NCBI RefSeq assembly: GCF_024648825.1
Contig: NZ_JANBBE010000001.1
Location: 1,984,001 to 2,048,000 of the forward strand
Direction: 5' to 3'
From: Lentzea californiensis
GTDB taxonomy: Bacteria; Actinomycetota; Actinomycetes; Mycobacteriales; Pseudonocardiaceae
DNA length: 64,000 nt
This document shows, one piece after another, positions 1 to 8,074 of the stretch (position 1 is the first letter of the stretch; each line of letters starts with the position of its first letter). Under the pieces are notes generated by a model that worked only from the letters and a program-made list of their open reading frames with translations, did not search any database and was not told where the DNA came from. A program made the translations under genes and the position numbers.

Positions 1-146
1 GCGACCGCGGCGGCGTGCCCGTCGTGGTGTCGCCGGTCTACAAGCAGGCGTTCGAGCTGGCGACCGGCAAGTGCCTGGACGAACCATCTGTCTCCGTTGC
101 GGTGCATCAAGTGCGCGTGCGTGACGGTGTTGTGGAGCTGACATGA
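1..146 (+). CDS. nirD: Nitrite reductase small subunit NirD, C-terminal end (partial)
   Basis: Only the last 47 codons are present, read from base 3 and ending in a TGA at 144-146. The tail reads through SPVYKQAFELATGKCLDE and ends near VRVRDGVVEL, which resembles the end of the Rieske-like NirD subunit of assimilatory NADH-nitrite reductase; the LATGKCLD part is characteristic. NirD works with the siroheme enzyme NirB in the cytoplasm. Its stop overlaps the ATG of the next gene by three bases (ATGA), so it is probably co-transcribed with the siroheme genes that follow. The call rests on a short tail plus context. Confidence 0.72.
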   Translation, partial: DRGGVPVVVSPVYKQAFELATGKCLDEPSVSVAVHQVRVRDGVVELT

Positions 147-1234
147 CGGGTCCGCTGGCGGGCTTCACGATCGGCGTCACCGCGGCCCGCCGGGCCGACG
201 AGCTCATCGCGATGCTGGAACGCAAGGGCGCCTCGGTGCTGCACGGCCCGGCGTTGCGGATCGTGCCGCTGCCCGACGACGCGACCCTGCACGCCGCCAC
301 GCTGGAACTCGTGTCGTCACCCGTGGACGTCGTCGTCGCGACCACCGCGATCGGCTTCCGCGGGTGGTTCGAGGCAGCCGAGGGATGGGGGCTCGCCGGG
401 CGCCTGCACCGGGCCTTGGAAGGCGCCGTGGTCCTGCCGCGCGGCCCGAAGGCCAAGGGTGCGGTCCGCGCGGCCGGGTTGGTCGAGGCCTGGTCGCCTT
501 CGTCCGAGTCGAACGCCGAGCTGCTGCAGTACCTGCTGCGGATGGGCGTGTCGGGCAAGCGAGTGGCCGTTCAGCTGCACGGTGAGCCGTTGTCCGACTT
601 CGTGAACACACTGGAAGCCGCCGGGGCTCTCGTCGTACAGATTCCCGTTTACCGGTGGGAGCCGCCGGCCGATCTGGGGCCCTTGCAGCGGTTGATCGAC
701 GCTGTCCTGGCCGGGCAGGTGGACGCCTTGACGTTCACCTCGGCGCCTGCGGCTTCTTCTGTGCTGCGCACGGCTCCGGACTTCGGGGCTTTGGTTTCCT
801 GTTTGCGGCGCGATGTTCTTGTTGTCGGCGTTGGCGCGATCACCGCCGGGCCGTTGGTGGCCGCCGGGATTCCCGTCGTGCAGCCTGCCCGGTCGCGGAT
901 CGGGTCGATGGTGCGCGAGTTGGCGCTGGAGCTGCCTTCGCGGGCGTTGCGGTTGCGGATCGCTTCTCGTGACATGGAGATGCGTGCTCAGGCCGTGGTG
1001 ATCGACGGGGAGCTGCGGCCTGTCGCGCCTGCCCCGATGGCCGTGTTGCGGACGTTGGTGGCCGCTCGTGGCCGGGTGGTGTCGCGTCAGGACCTGTTGG
1101 CTGCCTTGCCTTCCGGTGGCGAGGAGCATGCCGTCGAGACGGCGATCGGGCGGTTGCGGACCGCTTTGGGGTCGCCGCAGATGGTGTGCACGGTCGTGAA
1201 GCGTGGTTATCGGCTAGCGATGGAGCCTGCATGA
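143..1234 (+). CDS. hemD: Uroporphyrinogen-III synthase fused to a C-terminal winged-helix DNA-binding domain
   Basis: 363 aa. Residues 1 to about 260 form a HemD-type domain (start MTGPLAGFTIGVTAARR; central TFTSAPAASSVL), the enzyme that closes hydroxymethylbilane into uroporphyrinogen III. Residues about 275-360 form an OmpR-type winged helix ending in VVKRGYRL. There is no receiver domain. This fusion is known in actinobacteria (Rv0260c type) and lies here between nirD and a sirohydrochlorin chelatase, so it probably supplies siroheme for NirB. Whether the winged helix binds DNA is not shown. The start overlaps nirD by ATGA and the stop overlaps the next ATG. Confidence 0.88.
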   Translation: MTGPLAGFTIGVTAARRADELIAMLERKGASVLHGPALRIVPLPDDATLHAATLELVSSPVDVVVATTAIGFRGWFEAAEGWGLAGRLHRALEGAVVLPRGPKAKGAVRAAGLVEAWSPSSESNAELLQYLLRMGVSGKRVAVQLHGEPLSDFVNTLEAAGALVVQIPVYRWEPPADLGPLQRLIDAVLAGQVDALTFTSAPAASSVLRTAPDFGALVSCLRRDVLVVGVGAITAGPLVAAGIPVVQPARSRIGSMVRELALELPSRALRLRIASRDMEMRAQAVVIDGELRPVAPAPMAVLRTLVAARGRVVSRQDLLAALPSGGEEHAVETAIGRLRTALGSPQMVCTVVKRGYRLAMEPA

Positions 1235-1878
1235 AACTGGTGTTGGCGTTCCACGGGACGCGTGATCCGCGTGGGGCTGCGGTGTGTTCGGAGATCGCCG
1301 CTGCTGTTCAGGAGTCGGTGGACCTGCCTGTCGAGGTCGCGTACGCCGATGTGCGGCAGCCGGACGTCCGGTCCGTTGTGGATGGTCCCTGTGTCGTGGT
1401 GCCGGTGTTCCTGGCTGCCGGGTATCACGTCCGGGTCGACATTCCCGAGCAGATCGGGCCTCGGGCCGATGTGGTGCTGACGTCGCCCGTGGGGTTGGAC
1501 GCGGTGCCGGCGGTCCGGGATCGGTTGCGGGAGGCAGGTTTCCGCCGCGGCGACGCAGTTGTGCTCGCCGCGGCGGGTTCGTCTGATGCTCGGGCTTTGG
1601 CCACTGTTCGGCAGGCTGCGGCTTTGCTGGGGGCGGCTGGGGCCGGGTATGTGGCTACCGCTACGCCTCGAGTGGGGGATGTGGTGGCTGGGTTGCGCGG
1701 GTCTGGGCGCCGGGTTGCCGTTGCTTCTTGGTTGCTGGCGCCTGGGGTGTTTCACGGGTCGCTTGCGGGGTGTGGGGCGGATGTCGTGGCTGAGCCGATT
1801 GGGGCTCATCCGCTGGTGGTGGATGTGGTTTTGCGGAAGTACTACGAGGCTCGGGCTGTGTTGTTGCGATCTGCTTGA
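1231..1878 (+). CDS. Sirohydrochlorin chelatase, CbiX/SirB family
   Basis: 215 aa from the ATG at 1231, which overlaps the previous stop (ATGA); a longer reading from 1186 would run into the preceding gene. The start MKLVLAFHGTRDPRG carries the histidine expected for metal insertion, and AAGYHVRVDIPEQI supplies the second region typical of CbiX chelatases. The length fits the two-domain actinobacterial form. In this operon the likely reaction is insertion of Fe2+ into sirohydrochlorin to make siroheme for nitrite reductase. A cobalt chelatase role is possible, since cobalamin genes lie elsewhere in the window. Confidence 0.85.
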   Translation: MKLVLAFHGTRDPRGAAVCSEIAAAVQESVDLPVEVAYADVRQPDVRSVVDGPCVVVPVFLAAGYHVRVDIPEQIGPRADVVLTSPVGLDAVPAVRDRLREAGFRRGDAVVLAAAGSSDARALATVRQAAALLGAAGAGYVATATPRVGDVVAGLRGSGRRVAVASWLLAPGVFHGSLAGCGADVVAEPIGAHPLVVDVVLRKYYEARAVLLRSA

Positions 1879-2070
1879 GGGGTCGCGCCCTGACGATCAG
1901 TCACCTTGCGAGGGTGGTCCATCAGGGCGTTCACACGGCTCGCTTCGCATCGCCACGCCAGGGTTCGTACGTGGTCGCCTTGCGTGGGCGGGCGTCTGGT
2001 GGCACCGCGCGCGGCGGGTTGCGGTGGCCGGGTCCTGTTCCAGTGGAGGTGTCACCTGCCGTACTGGGCG

Positions 2071-2394
2071 TCACCAGAGGCCGGGTACCTCGTCCGCCTC
2101 CTTGCGGGCGTCCTCCCACCGGTACTCCCGCAGGTTCACCTTGCCGTCGAGGTTCGGCACCCCCTCCTCGTGCAGCATCTGCAGCTGGGTCTCGCGCAGG
2201 TGCTGGGCGCAGGTGCCGTCGGCCTTGAGGACCCGTTGCCACGGCAGGTCGTTGCCGTCCTCGTTGAGGATGCGGCCGACCAGCCGTGGCGACGGGGCCT
2301 TGGCGAGATCTGCGATGTCGCCGTAGGTGGCGACTCGTCCGCGGGGGATGGCCTTGATGAAGTCGCGGACTCGCTCGTGGATCTCTTCGTCCAT
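2071..2394 (-). CDS. Alkyltransferase-like (ATL) protein, MGMT DNA-binding domain
   Basis: 107 aa, single domain. GRVATYGDIADLA and RLVGRILNEDG match the helix-turn-helix domain of O6-methylguanine-DNA methyltransferases. Where active enzymes have Pro-Cys-His-Arg this protein has LPWQRV, so the acceptor cysteine is replaced by tryptophan, as in ATL proteins. ATLs bind O6-alkylguanine and flip it out without repairing it, and hand the lesion to nucleotide-excision repair. The gene stands alone. Its start codon lies 11 bases from the end of a long imperfect palindrome (2406-2568), which may affect its expression. Confidence 0.87.
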   Translation of the reverse strand: MDEEIHERVRDFIKAIPRGRVATYGDIADLAKAPSPRLVGRILNEDGNDLPWQRVLKADGTCAQHLRETQLQMLHEEGVPNLDGKVNLREYRWEDARKEADEVPGLW

Positions 2395-2405
2395 GCGCCG
2401 AGTCT

Positions 2406-2568
2406 AGTGGTGTGGCTCGGATGGTCGGCTGGGTAATTCACGCTCAGCGGGGCGCCTCGCGGCACCGCCCCCACGCCCCCGTACATCCAGTACGAGGACG
2501 TGGGGGCGGCACCACGATGCACCCGTCTGACCGCGAATTCGCCCGGCGACCTTCCGGGCCACACCACT
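2406..2568. repeat. 163-bp imperfect palindrome, MITE-like, between the lipase and ATL genes
   Basis: The outer ends AGTGGTGTGGC (2406-2416) and GCCACACCACT (2558-2568) are perfect inverted repeats. The arms stay complementary with scattered mismatches through an AATTC/GAATT pair to a core in which CCGCCCCCACG pairs with CGTGGGGGCGG around a short centre with GTAC on both sides. A CTAG lies at each edge (2404-2407 and 2571-2574). No coding capacity. It fills the whole gap between the lipase stop and the ATL start, so it could be a non-autonomous transposon remnant and could also act as a terminator for the lipase. Confidence 0.6.
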
Positions 2569-2570
2569 GG

Positions 2571-3560
2571 CTAGATGCCCTTGGACCACTGGGCGACGGC
2601 GGCGTGGTAGTCGGGGGCGTTCGGGGCGTAGTTGATGGAGTGGCCGTAGCCGTTGAGGACGTAGGTGTCGAGGCGCGGGGCCGCTGGGAAGAACGGGGCC
2701 TCGTCCGCCTTGAGGGCGGCGGCGGAGGAGCAGTCGCTGCCCATCAGCGGGATGCCGGAGCTGCAGAAGTGGGTGTCGTTGCCCACGACGATGAGGACCG
2801 GGACGTTGATCCTGCGCGAGATCGGGATGATCACCGTGTTGAGCAGGATGGTGTCCACGGCCTCGGTCGCGGAGAAGACGTCCTTGGTGGCCTCGTCGAA
2901 CGAGATCGAGCCCGGGATCAGCGGGCCCGGTTTGTGGAACGAGTTGTAGCGGGTGTTCGGCATCGTGGTGAGGTAGCCGAGGTCCAGGCCAGCCGGGATC
3001 ATGTTGGCGAGCACGGGGACGACGGTTATGTAGTTCATCTTGTGCGTGAAGCCCGTGACCAGGACGCCGTCCACGTCGCGGTGGGTGCCTGCCTCGATCA
3101 TCGCCATCGCGGAGCCGATGGAGTGGCCCGCGACGATCACCTTGGTGAAGCGGGGTTTCAGGGTCGTGATGACCTGGTGGACGGCGCTGGCCTGGGTCGA
3201 GGCCGTGATCAGGGCGCTCAGCGGCTTGGAGCTCTTGCCGGTGCCCAGGCGGTCCAGCGCGAGGGTGGCGAAACCCGCGTTGTTCTGGGAGCGGGTGAAC
3301 GAGTGGGTCGACGGCTCGAAGCCGACGTCCCAGTACGTCCTGTCGTAGGTGCCGCCCGGGATCAGGACCTGCACGGTCGTCGCGCCCGCGGGGACGCACA
3401 GCCTGCCTGCCACGGTCTCCTGCGAGGTGACCAGCGGCGTCAGGCCGATGCGCACGGGGTAGGTGACGTCCTGGCACACCGTGGCGGCGGAGGCCGGCGG
3501 CGGGGCTAACAGGGTTCCGGTGGCGAGCAGCGCGATGGCGCACAGCCGGCGGAAACGCAT
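2571..3560 (-). CDS. Secreted alpha/beta hydrolase (lipase-like), copy A
   Basis: 329 aa from the ATG at 3560, preceded by a GGAGG; longer readings run into the P450 gene. It begins with a signal peptide (MRFRRLCAIALLATGTLL, then an Ala-rich cleavage region). The nucleophile elbow is AGHSIGSAM (GxSxG) and the terminal GYGHSINY supplies the likely catalytic His. Cysteine pairs fit an exported protein. It follows the P450 gene by 17 bases, so the two are probably co-transcribed. The second copy at 8071-9069 aligns end to end, including the ribosome-binding region. Substrate unknown. Confidence 0.8.
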   Translation of the reverse strand: MRFRRLCAIALLATGTLLAPPPASAATVCQDVTYPVRIGLTPLVTSQETVAGRLCVPAGATTVQVLIPGGTYDRTYWDVGFEPSTHSFTRSQNNAGFATLALDRLGTGKSSKPLSALITASTQASAVHQVITTLKPRFTKVIVAGHSIGSAMAMIEAGTHRDVDGVLVTGFTHKMNYITVVPVLANMIPAGLDLGYLTTMPNTRYNSFHKPGPLIPGSISFDEATKDVFSATEAVDTILLNTVIIPISRRINVPVLIVVGNDTHFCSSGIPLMGSDCSSAAALKADEAPFFPAAPRLDTYVLNGYGHSINYAPNAPDYHAAVAQWSKGI

Positions 3561-3577
3561 GGGGGAACTACCTCCAA

Positions 3578-4888
3578 CTAGTTGCGGGGGACGGCCTTCA
3601 TGAGCAGGCCGTTCGGGTACGGCGCGGACGTGAACTTGACGCGCGCCGGACGGGTGGGGGAGAGGCGCCACTTCGCCGCGATGGTCGCGAGCGTGATGAC
3701 GATCTCGGTCTGGGCGAAGGTGTTGCCGAGGCACTGGCGGTTGCCGCCGCCGAACGGGATGAACGCGCCGCGCGGCAGGCCGGCGGTGAACTCGGGCGTC
3801 CAGCGGTCGGGCCAGAACCGTTCCGGCGACGGGAAATAGCGCTCGTCGTGGTGCAGCGCGTGGGGGCTGACGATCACCTCGGCGCCGGCGGGCAGGGTGA
3901 CCTCGCCCAGCTGGACCTCGGTGAGCGTGCGGCGCATCACGAACCAGATCGGGTACTTCCGCAGAGTCTCCTGCACGATCCGGGCCGTGTAGGTCAGCGA
4001 CGCGACGTCCGCGAACGTCACCGGCCGGTCGCCCACCACAGAGTCGACCTCGGCGTGCAGCCGGCGTTCGACCTCCGGGTCGTTGCCGACCTCGTAGAGC
4101 GCCCAGGCCAGCGCGATCGCCGTGGTCTCGATGCCCGCGGTGAGCAGGGTCAGGACCTCGTCGTAGGTCTGCTGGTCCGTCATGCCGACGCCGTCCTCCT
4201 GCGCCAGCAGCAGCATGGACAGGACGTCGCCGTTGTCGGTGCCGTCCGCGCGCCAGCTCTCGATCACTTGCAGCACAACGGCTTTCATGCGCGCGATGGC
4301 CGCGTCGAACTCCCGGTTGCCCGGAAGGGGCAGCTTCTCCACGAAGGACGGGGACAACGCGCGGATCATGCCCTGCTGGATGACCGTGAAGATGGACCGG
4401 CGGACCTCCTCGACCGCGCGTTTGCCGATCTCCGTCGAGAAGAGCGTCTCACCGACGATGGTGACCGCGAGCTCCTGCATGTCCTCCTCGATGACGCGGA
4501 CCTCGCCGGGGCGCCACCGCGCAGCCAGCGAAGCAGCAGCACGAGCCATCGTCGAGGCATACGCTTCAATCCGTTCCCGATGGAATGCCGGCTGCATCAT
4601 CCGGCGCTGGCGCAGGTGGTACTCGCCGTTCGACAGCAGCAGGCCGGTACCGAGGTACGGCTGGAACTTGTCGAACATGGCGCCCTTGCGGAACTTCGAT
4701 CCCTGCGACACAAGCACTTCGTGAGTCAGCGAAGGACTCGTGACGAAGTGCGCGTGCAGCGGGCCGAGGTCGAGACGCACGACGTCGCCGTGTTCGTGCA
4801 GCGCGTCGGTGAACTTGGCGCGTTGCGTGAGCATCGACGGCGTGTGCCCGAGCAACGGCCAGCGGTGGGGAGCCACCGGGACGGGCAT
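3578..4888 (-). CDS. Cytochrome P450, copy A
   Basis: 436 aa from the ATG at 4888 (CAGGAG seven bases upstream), starting MPVPVAPHRWPLLGHTP. The I-helix motif is AGIETTAIAL, the ExxR motif is ETLR, and the haem-binding loop is FGGGNRQCLGN with its Cys ligand. There is no membrane anchor, as usual for soluble bacterial P450s. Sequence style recalls the CYP170-like group, but the substrate cannot be read from sequence. It is first in a P450-lipase operon and is divergent from the methyltransferase gene across about 180 bases. Its paralogue is at 9087-10400. Confidence 0.9.
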   Translation of the reverse strand: MPVPVAPHRWPLLGHTPSMLTQRAKFTDALHEHGDVVRLDLGPLHAHFVTSPSLTHEVLVSQGSKFRKGAMFDKFQPYLGTGLLLSNGEYHLRQRRMMQPAFHRERIEAYASTMARAAASLAARWRPGEVRVIEEDMQELAVTIVGETLFSTEIGKRAVEEVRRSIFTVIQQGMIRALSPSFVEKLPLPGNREFDAAIARMKAVVLQVIESWRADGTDNGDVLSMLLLAQEDGVGMTDQQTYDEVLTLLTAGIETTAIALAWALYEVGNDPEVERRLHAEVDSVVGDRPVTFADVASLTYTARIVQETLRKYPIWFVMRRTLTEVQLGEVTLPAGAEVIVSPHALHHDERYFPSPERFWPDRWTPEFTAGLPRGAFIPFGGGNRQCLGNTFAQTEIVITLATIAAKWRLSPTRPARVKFTSAPYPNGLLMKAVPRN

Positions 4889-4925
4889 TCGGACTCCTGA
4901 GGAGTTGGGCCGAATGGGAATGGAC

Positions 4926-4962
4926 CACCCTAGGAGCCGTTTGGGCGAAGACGACAGTGCCT
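4926..4962 (-). promoter_or_regulatory. Candidate promoter of P450 copy A, conserved in copy B
   Basis: On the minus strand this reads GGCACTGTC, then a CGCCC-AACG stretch, then TAGGGTG. TAGGGT fits an actinobacterial -10 and CTGTCG a weak -35 with a 19-base spacer. The same words in the same order occur at 10432-10470 upstream of the second P450, although much of the rest of these intergenic regions has diverged. This supports function but does not prove it. Confidence 0.5.
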
Positions 4963-5013
4963 GAACGGGTGGTTCGGCGTCACTCTGATGGGGCAGTGCG
5001 GGTGGCGCTCGGG

Positions 5014-5031
5014 TGACTAAGCTCGTGCGTC
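5014..5031 (+). promoter_or_regulatory. Conserved element upstream of methyltransferase copy A
   Basis: TGACTAAGCTCGTGCGTC matches the element at 10521-10538 at 17 of 18 bases and lies at a similar distance from the methyltransferase start in both copies. TAAGCT could be a -10 hexamer; no convincing -35 is visible. Confidence 0.45.
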
Positions 5032-5068
5032 TTCCCCCGGACAGCCACGAACCGAAGAGGTGTTCCCC

Positions 5069-5887
5069 GTGGCACAGAACCAGAACTGGGTTCCGCTCGG
5101 CATCGACACGAACGTGCCGAGCATGGCCCGCGTCTACGACTACATCCTCGGCGGCGCCCACAACTTCGCCGCAGACCGCCAGGTCGGATCGCAGATCGAG
5201 AAGCTGGTGCCAGGCCTGCCCAGCGTCGCCAGACTCAACCGCCGGTTCCTCGGTCGCGCGGTGAACTTCCTGATGGACCAGGGGATTCGCCAGTTCCTCG
5301 ACATCGGTTCCGGCATCCCGACCGTCGCGAACGTGCACGAGGTCGCCCAGGAACGCGACCCGGCCGCGCGCGTCGTCTACGTCGACAAGGACCCGGTCGC
5401 CGTCGCGCACAGCCAATTGATGCTGTCCGACAACAAGAACGCCGCCGTCGTGCAGGCCGACATGCGCGAACCGGAGGTCGTGCTGTCGAGTCCCGAGGTG
5501 AAGAGGCTGCTGCGCCCCGACGAACCGGTCGGGCTGCTGATGCTGCTCATGATGCACTGGGTGCCCGACGAGGACAGCCCGGAGAAGCTGGTCGCCCACT
5601 ACCGCGACGCGCTGCCCGCCGGCAGCTTCATGGTGATGACGCACGTGGCCAAGGACCAGATCGACGACACCGTCGACCAGGCCGCCGCGGTCGTGAACCG
5701 CAGCAAGAGTGCCGACCAGATGCACATGCGCAACCACGCGCAGGTCAGCGCCTTGTTCGAGGGTTTCTCCCTGGTGGAGCCCGGTCTCGTAGGGTGCGGG
5801 GAGTGGCGTCCGGACGGACCGGGGGACTTCGCCGACGAGGCGTCCATGAACATGTTCTTGTACGCTGGGGTCGGTCGTAAGGACTGA
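5069..5887 (+). CDS. SAM-dependent methyltransferase, PF04672 (S-adenosyl methyltransferase) type, copy A
   Basis: 272 aa from the GTG at 5069. An in-frame GTG at 5060 lies too close to the AGAGG ribosome-binding site, and copy B aligns exactly with the 5069 start. ARVYDYILGGAHNFAADR and the SAM-binding DIGSGIPTVANVHEVAQ are hallmarks of this actinobacterial family, formerly DUF574. MLLMMHWVPDE and a C-terminal LVEPGLV are also typical. The substrate is unknown for the family. It is followed at 103 bases by a GGDEF/EAL gene, and the same pairing is repeated in copy B. Confidence 0.87.
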   Translation: MAQNQNWVPLGIDTNVPSMARVYDYILGGAHNFAADRQVGSQIEKLVPGLPSVARLNRRFLGRAVNFLMDQGIRQFLDIGSGIPTVANVHEVAQERDPAARVVYVDKDPVAVAHSQLMLSDNKNAAVVQADMREPEVVLSSPEVKRLLRPDEPVGLLMLLMMHWVPDEDSPEKLVAHYRDALPAGSFMVMTHVAKDQIDDTVDQAAAVVNRSKSADQMHMRNHAQVSALFEGFSLVEPGLVGCGEWRPDGPGDFADEASMNMFLYAGVGRKD

Positions 5888-5946
5888 AACCACGCTGTAG
5901 TGTCGGAGGATCACACGGTTGGCGCAACGGGCGCCGACTGCCGGTA

Positions 5947-5961
5947 GGTAAACTGCCGAAC
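5947..5961 (+). promoter_or_regulatory. Conserved TAAACT element upstream of GGDEF/EAL copy A
   Basis: GGTAAACTGCCGAAC recurs with one change at 11440-11454 ahead of copy B, 29-30 bases from the start codon in both copies. TAAACT is a fair -10 hexamer. No well-spaced -35 is visible, so it may depend on an activator or an alternative sigma factor. Confidence 0.45.
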
Positions 5962-5989
5962 ACTCTCCACCCCATGCAGGGCAACGGGA

Positions 5990-8074
5990 ATGACGGAACC
6001 AAGCCGAAGACCCGATGCCGCTCCACCCGAGGACACCGCCGCGGTCCGTGCGCGAGAAGCCTTGTCGCGCAAGTGGAGCTACCTGCTCAGCAGCGTCGTC
6101 GTGGTCGCGCTGAGCAGAGACGAGCTGGACGCCGAACTGGGCGCGCGGCTCGACGCGTTGTGCGCGGCACTGCACAGCGAACCGTTCGACCCTGCTCCGT
6201 TCGAGGAGGCGGGCGAACGGCTCGTCGCTCTCGGCTACGTCAACGAGCCCGGGCTCAGGCGCACGGTCGACGTGCTCGGCAAAGGCCTGCTGACGCTGGA
6301 GGAGTTCCGTTCGAGCGACCAGCACACGGTCCGCGTCGTCGGCGGGATCGGCGCGCTGACGTGCGGCTTCACCGCGGCACGGGCGCACGCGATCCTGGAC
6401 CAGCAGGAGAGCATGCAGCGCTCGTTGCTCAAGGCCGCCCATGACGCGCAACGGGATCAGCGCCAGAGCGAGGCGAAGTTCGAGGGCATCGCGTCCTCGT
6501 CCACGAACGGCGTCCTCATCGTCGGTCTCGACGGCCGCCTCGCCTGGGGCAACGAGTCGATCGGTGTGATCGTCGGACGTCCGCTGGAGCCGGGCACGCG
6601 TCTCGTCGAGCTCATCGCGCCGGACTCGATCGTCGTGTTCCGCGAGATGATGGAACGGGTGCTGTCCGAGCGCGGCGAGTTCGAGCGGGAACCGATGCAG
6701 CTCGTGCGCGGTGACGGCGAGTTCGCCAAGGTGACGCTCACGGCGTCGCTGCTGCGCGACGACGACGGCAAGGCCAGCCACGTCCTCGTGATGGCGGACG
6801 ACGACACGGAACTTGCTTTGTTGCAAGGAGAACTGCGCCGGCAGTCGTTGCACGACGTGCTGACCGGGCTGCCGAACAGGCAGTTCTTCACCACGCACCT
6901 CGAGACCGTGCTGCGCAGGGCCGATCCCGAGTTCGGCGTGACGATCTTCCACCTCGACCTCGACGCGTTCGGACTGGTGTGCAACAGCCTCGGCGCGCGG
7001 GTCGGCGAACACCTGCTCCAGCACGTCGCACGCAGGCTGCGAACCCTGATGTCGCACGAGAAGGCCATGGTCGCGCGGTTCGACGGCGACGAGTTCGGCA
7101 TCCTCGTGGAGAACACGGCGCTCACGCCGGACGTCGCGGCCACGATGGCGACCATCAACGCCGACCTGGCCGAACCGACCTATGTGGACGATCACGGTCT
7201 CGCCGTGTCGGTGAGCGCGGGCGTGGTGCACAGGCCGTCGCCCGACGTCGACCCGATCGAGCTGCTGCGCACGGCCGACCTGGCGTTGCGGCAGGCCAAA
7301 CGCGACCGCCGCGGCCAGTGGGAGTTGTTCCACACCAACGAGGACGCCGCCGGACGCCGTGACGCGGCGCTCGCCGTGGTGATGCCGGGAGCGTGGGAGC
7401 AGGGTGACATCGGCGTCGTCTACCGGCCCGTCCGCGAGCTGGCGACCGGCGCCCTGGCCGGCGTCGAGGCCCTGCTGCACTGGGACCTCACCGACCGCTG
7501 CGCCGCACTCGCCGACGAGAGCGGGCTCATCCTGCCGATGGGCGAGTGGCTGATCAGGATCGCCACCGGCCAGGCGCAGTGGTGGCGCCAGCGCGGCGAA
7601 CTCGACCAGCAGTTCGGCGTGCGGCTCACCCACCACCAGTCGACCGACGCGGACCTGGTGTCCCGCGTCGCGAAGGTGCTGGAGGAGACCGGGATGCCGG
7701 GCGCCGGGCTGACGCTGAGCATGCCGGTCGGCGTGCTGGGCGTGGCCGTCGCGGCGGACAACCTGAGCACGCTCGCGGACATGGGCGTCCGGATCGCGCT
7801 CGACGACTTCGGGCTCGGGCCGCGCGACCTGGCCTGGCTCACGGCGCTGCCGGTGGTGTCCGTGCTGGTGCCGGAGGACCTGGTGCACAGGCAGGATCCC
7901 CGTTGCGCCGCACTGGTCCCGGCCGTGCACGAGCAGGGCGTGAACGTCTGCGTGGACGGCGTCCAGACCGCCGAGCAGGAGAAGTGGTGGCGTGAAGCGG
8001 GTGCCGACCTCGCGATCGGCGCCCACTACGGCTCCCCGCGTGACGCGGGCGAGTTCCTCCGGAAGTTCAGCTAG
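5990..8074 (+). CDS. PAS-GGDEF-EAL protein, copy A (diguanylate cyclase with degenerate EAL)
   Basis: 694 aa. A helical N-terminal region (about 1-155) is shared only with copy B here. It is followed by a PAS-like segment (about 160-280), a GGDEF domain (about 290-450; signature FDGDEF near residue 365) and an EAL-like domain (about 460-690). The EAL domain keeps VEALLHW and LDDFGLG, but the usual Asn, second Glu and Lys of active phosphodiesterases are replaced (RLTHHQS, LSMPVGV, VLVPEDL). It may therefore make or sense c-di-GMP rather than degrade it. The stop shares a CTAG with the stop of the convergent lipase copy B. Confidence 0.88.
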   Translation: MTEPSRRPDAAPPEDTAAVRAREALSRKWSYLLSSVVVVALSRDELDAELGARLDALCAALHSEPFDPAPFEEAGERLVALGYVNEPGLRRTVDVLGKGLLTLEEFRSSDQHTVRVVGGIGALTCGFTAARAHAILDQQESMQRSLLKAAHDAQRDQRQSEAKFEGIASSSTNGVLIVGLDGRLAWGNESIGVIVGRPLEPGTRLVELIAPDSIVVFREMMERVLSERGEFEREPMQLVRGDGEFAKVTLTASLLRDDDGKASHVLVMADDDTELALLQGELRRQSLHDVLTGLPNRQFFTTHLETVLRRADPEFGVTIFHLDLDAFGLVCNSLGARVGEHLLQHVARRLRTLMSHEKAMVARFDGDEFGILVENTALTPDVAATMATINADLAEPTYVDDHGLAVSVSAGVVHRPSPDVDPIELLRTADLALRQAKRDRRGQWELFHTNEDAAGRRDAALAVVMPGAWEQGDIGVVYRPVRELATGALAGVEALLHWDLTDRCAALADESGLILPMGEWLIRIATGQAQWWRQRGELDQQFGVRLTHHQSTDADLVSRVAKVLEETGMPGAGLTLSMPVGVLGVAVAADNLSTLADMGVRIALDDFGLGPRDLAWLTALPVVSVLVPEDLVHRQDPRCAALVPAVHEQGVNVCVDGVQTAEQEKWWREAGADLAIGAHYGSPRDAGEFLRKFS

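Noticed and set aside
1879-2070. Search for a tRNA or small gene in the gap after the chelatase gene
   Set aside because: No cloverleaf, no ribosome-binding site with a plausible frame and no repeats seen in these 192 bases.
8071-8074. Shared CTAG of two convergent stop codons (also at 42827-42830)
   Set aside because: CTAG contains a TAG on both strands, so this is a simple way for convergent genes to abut; not evidence of a special element.
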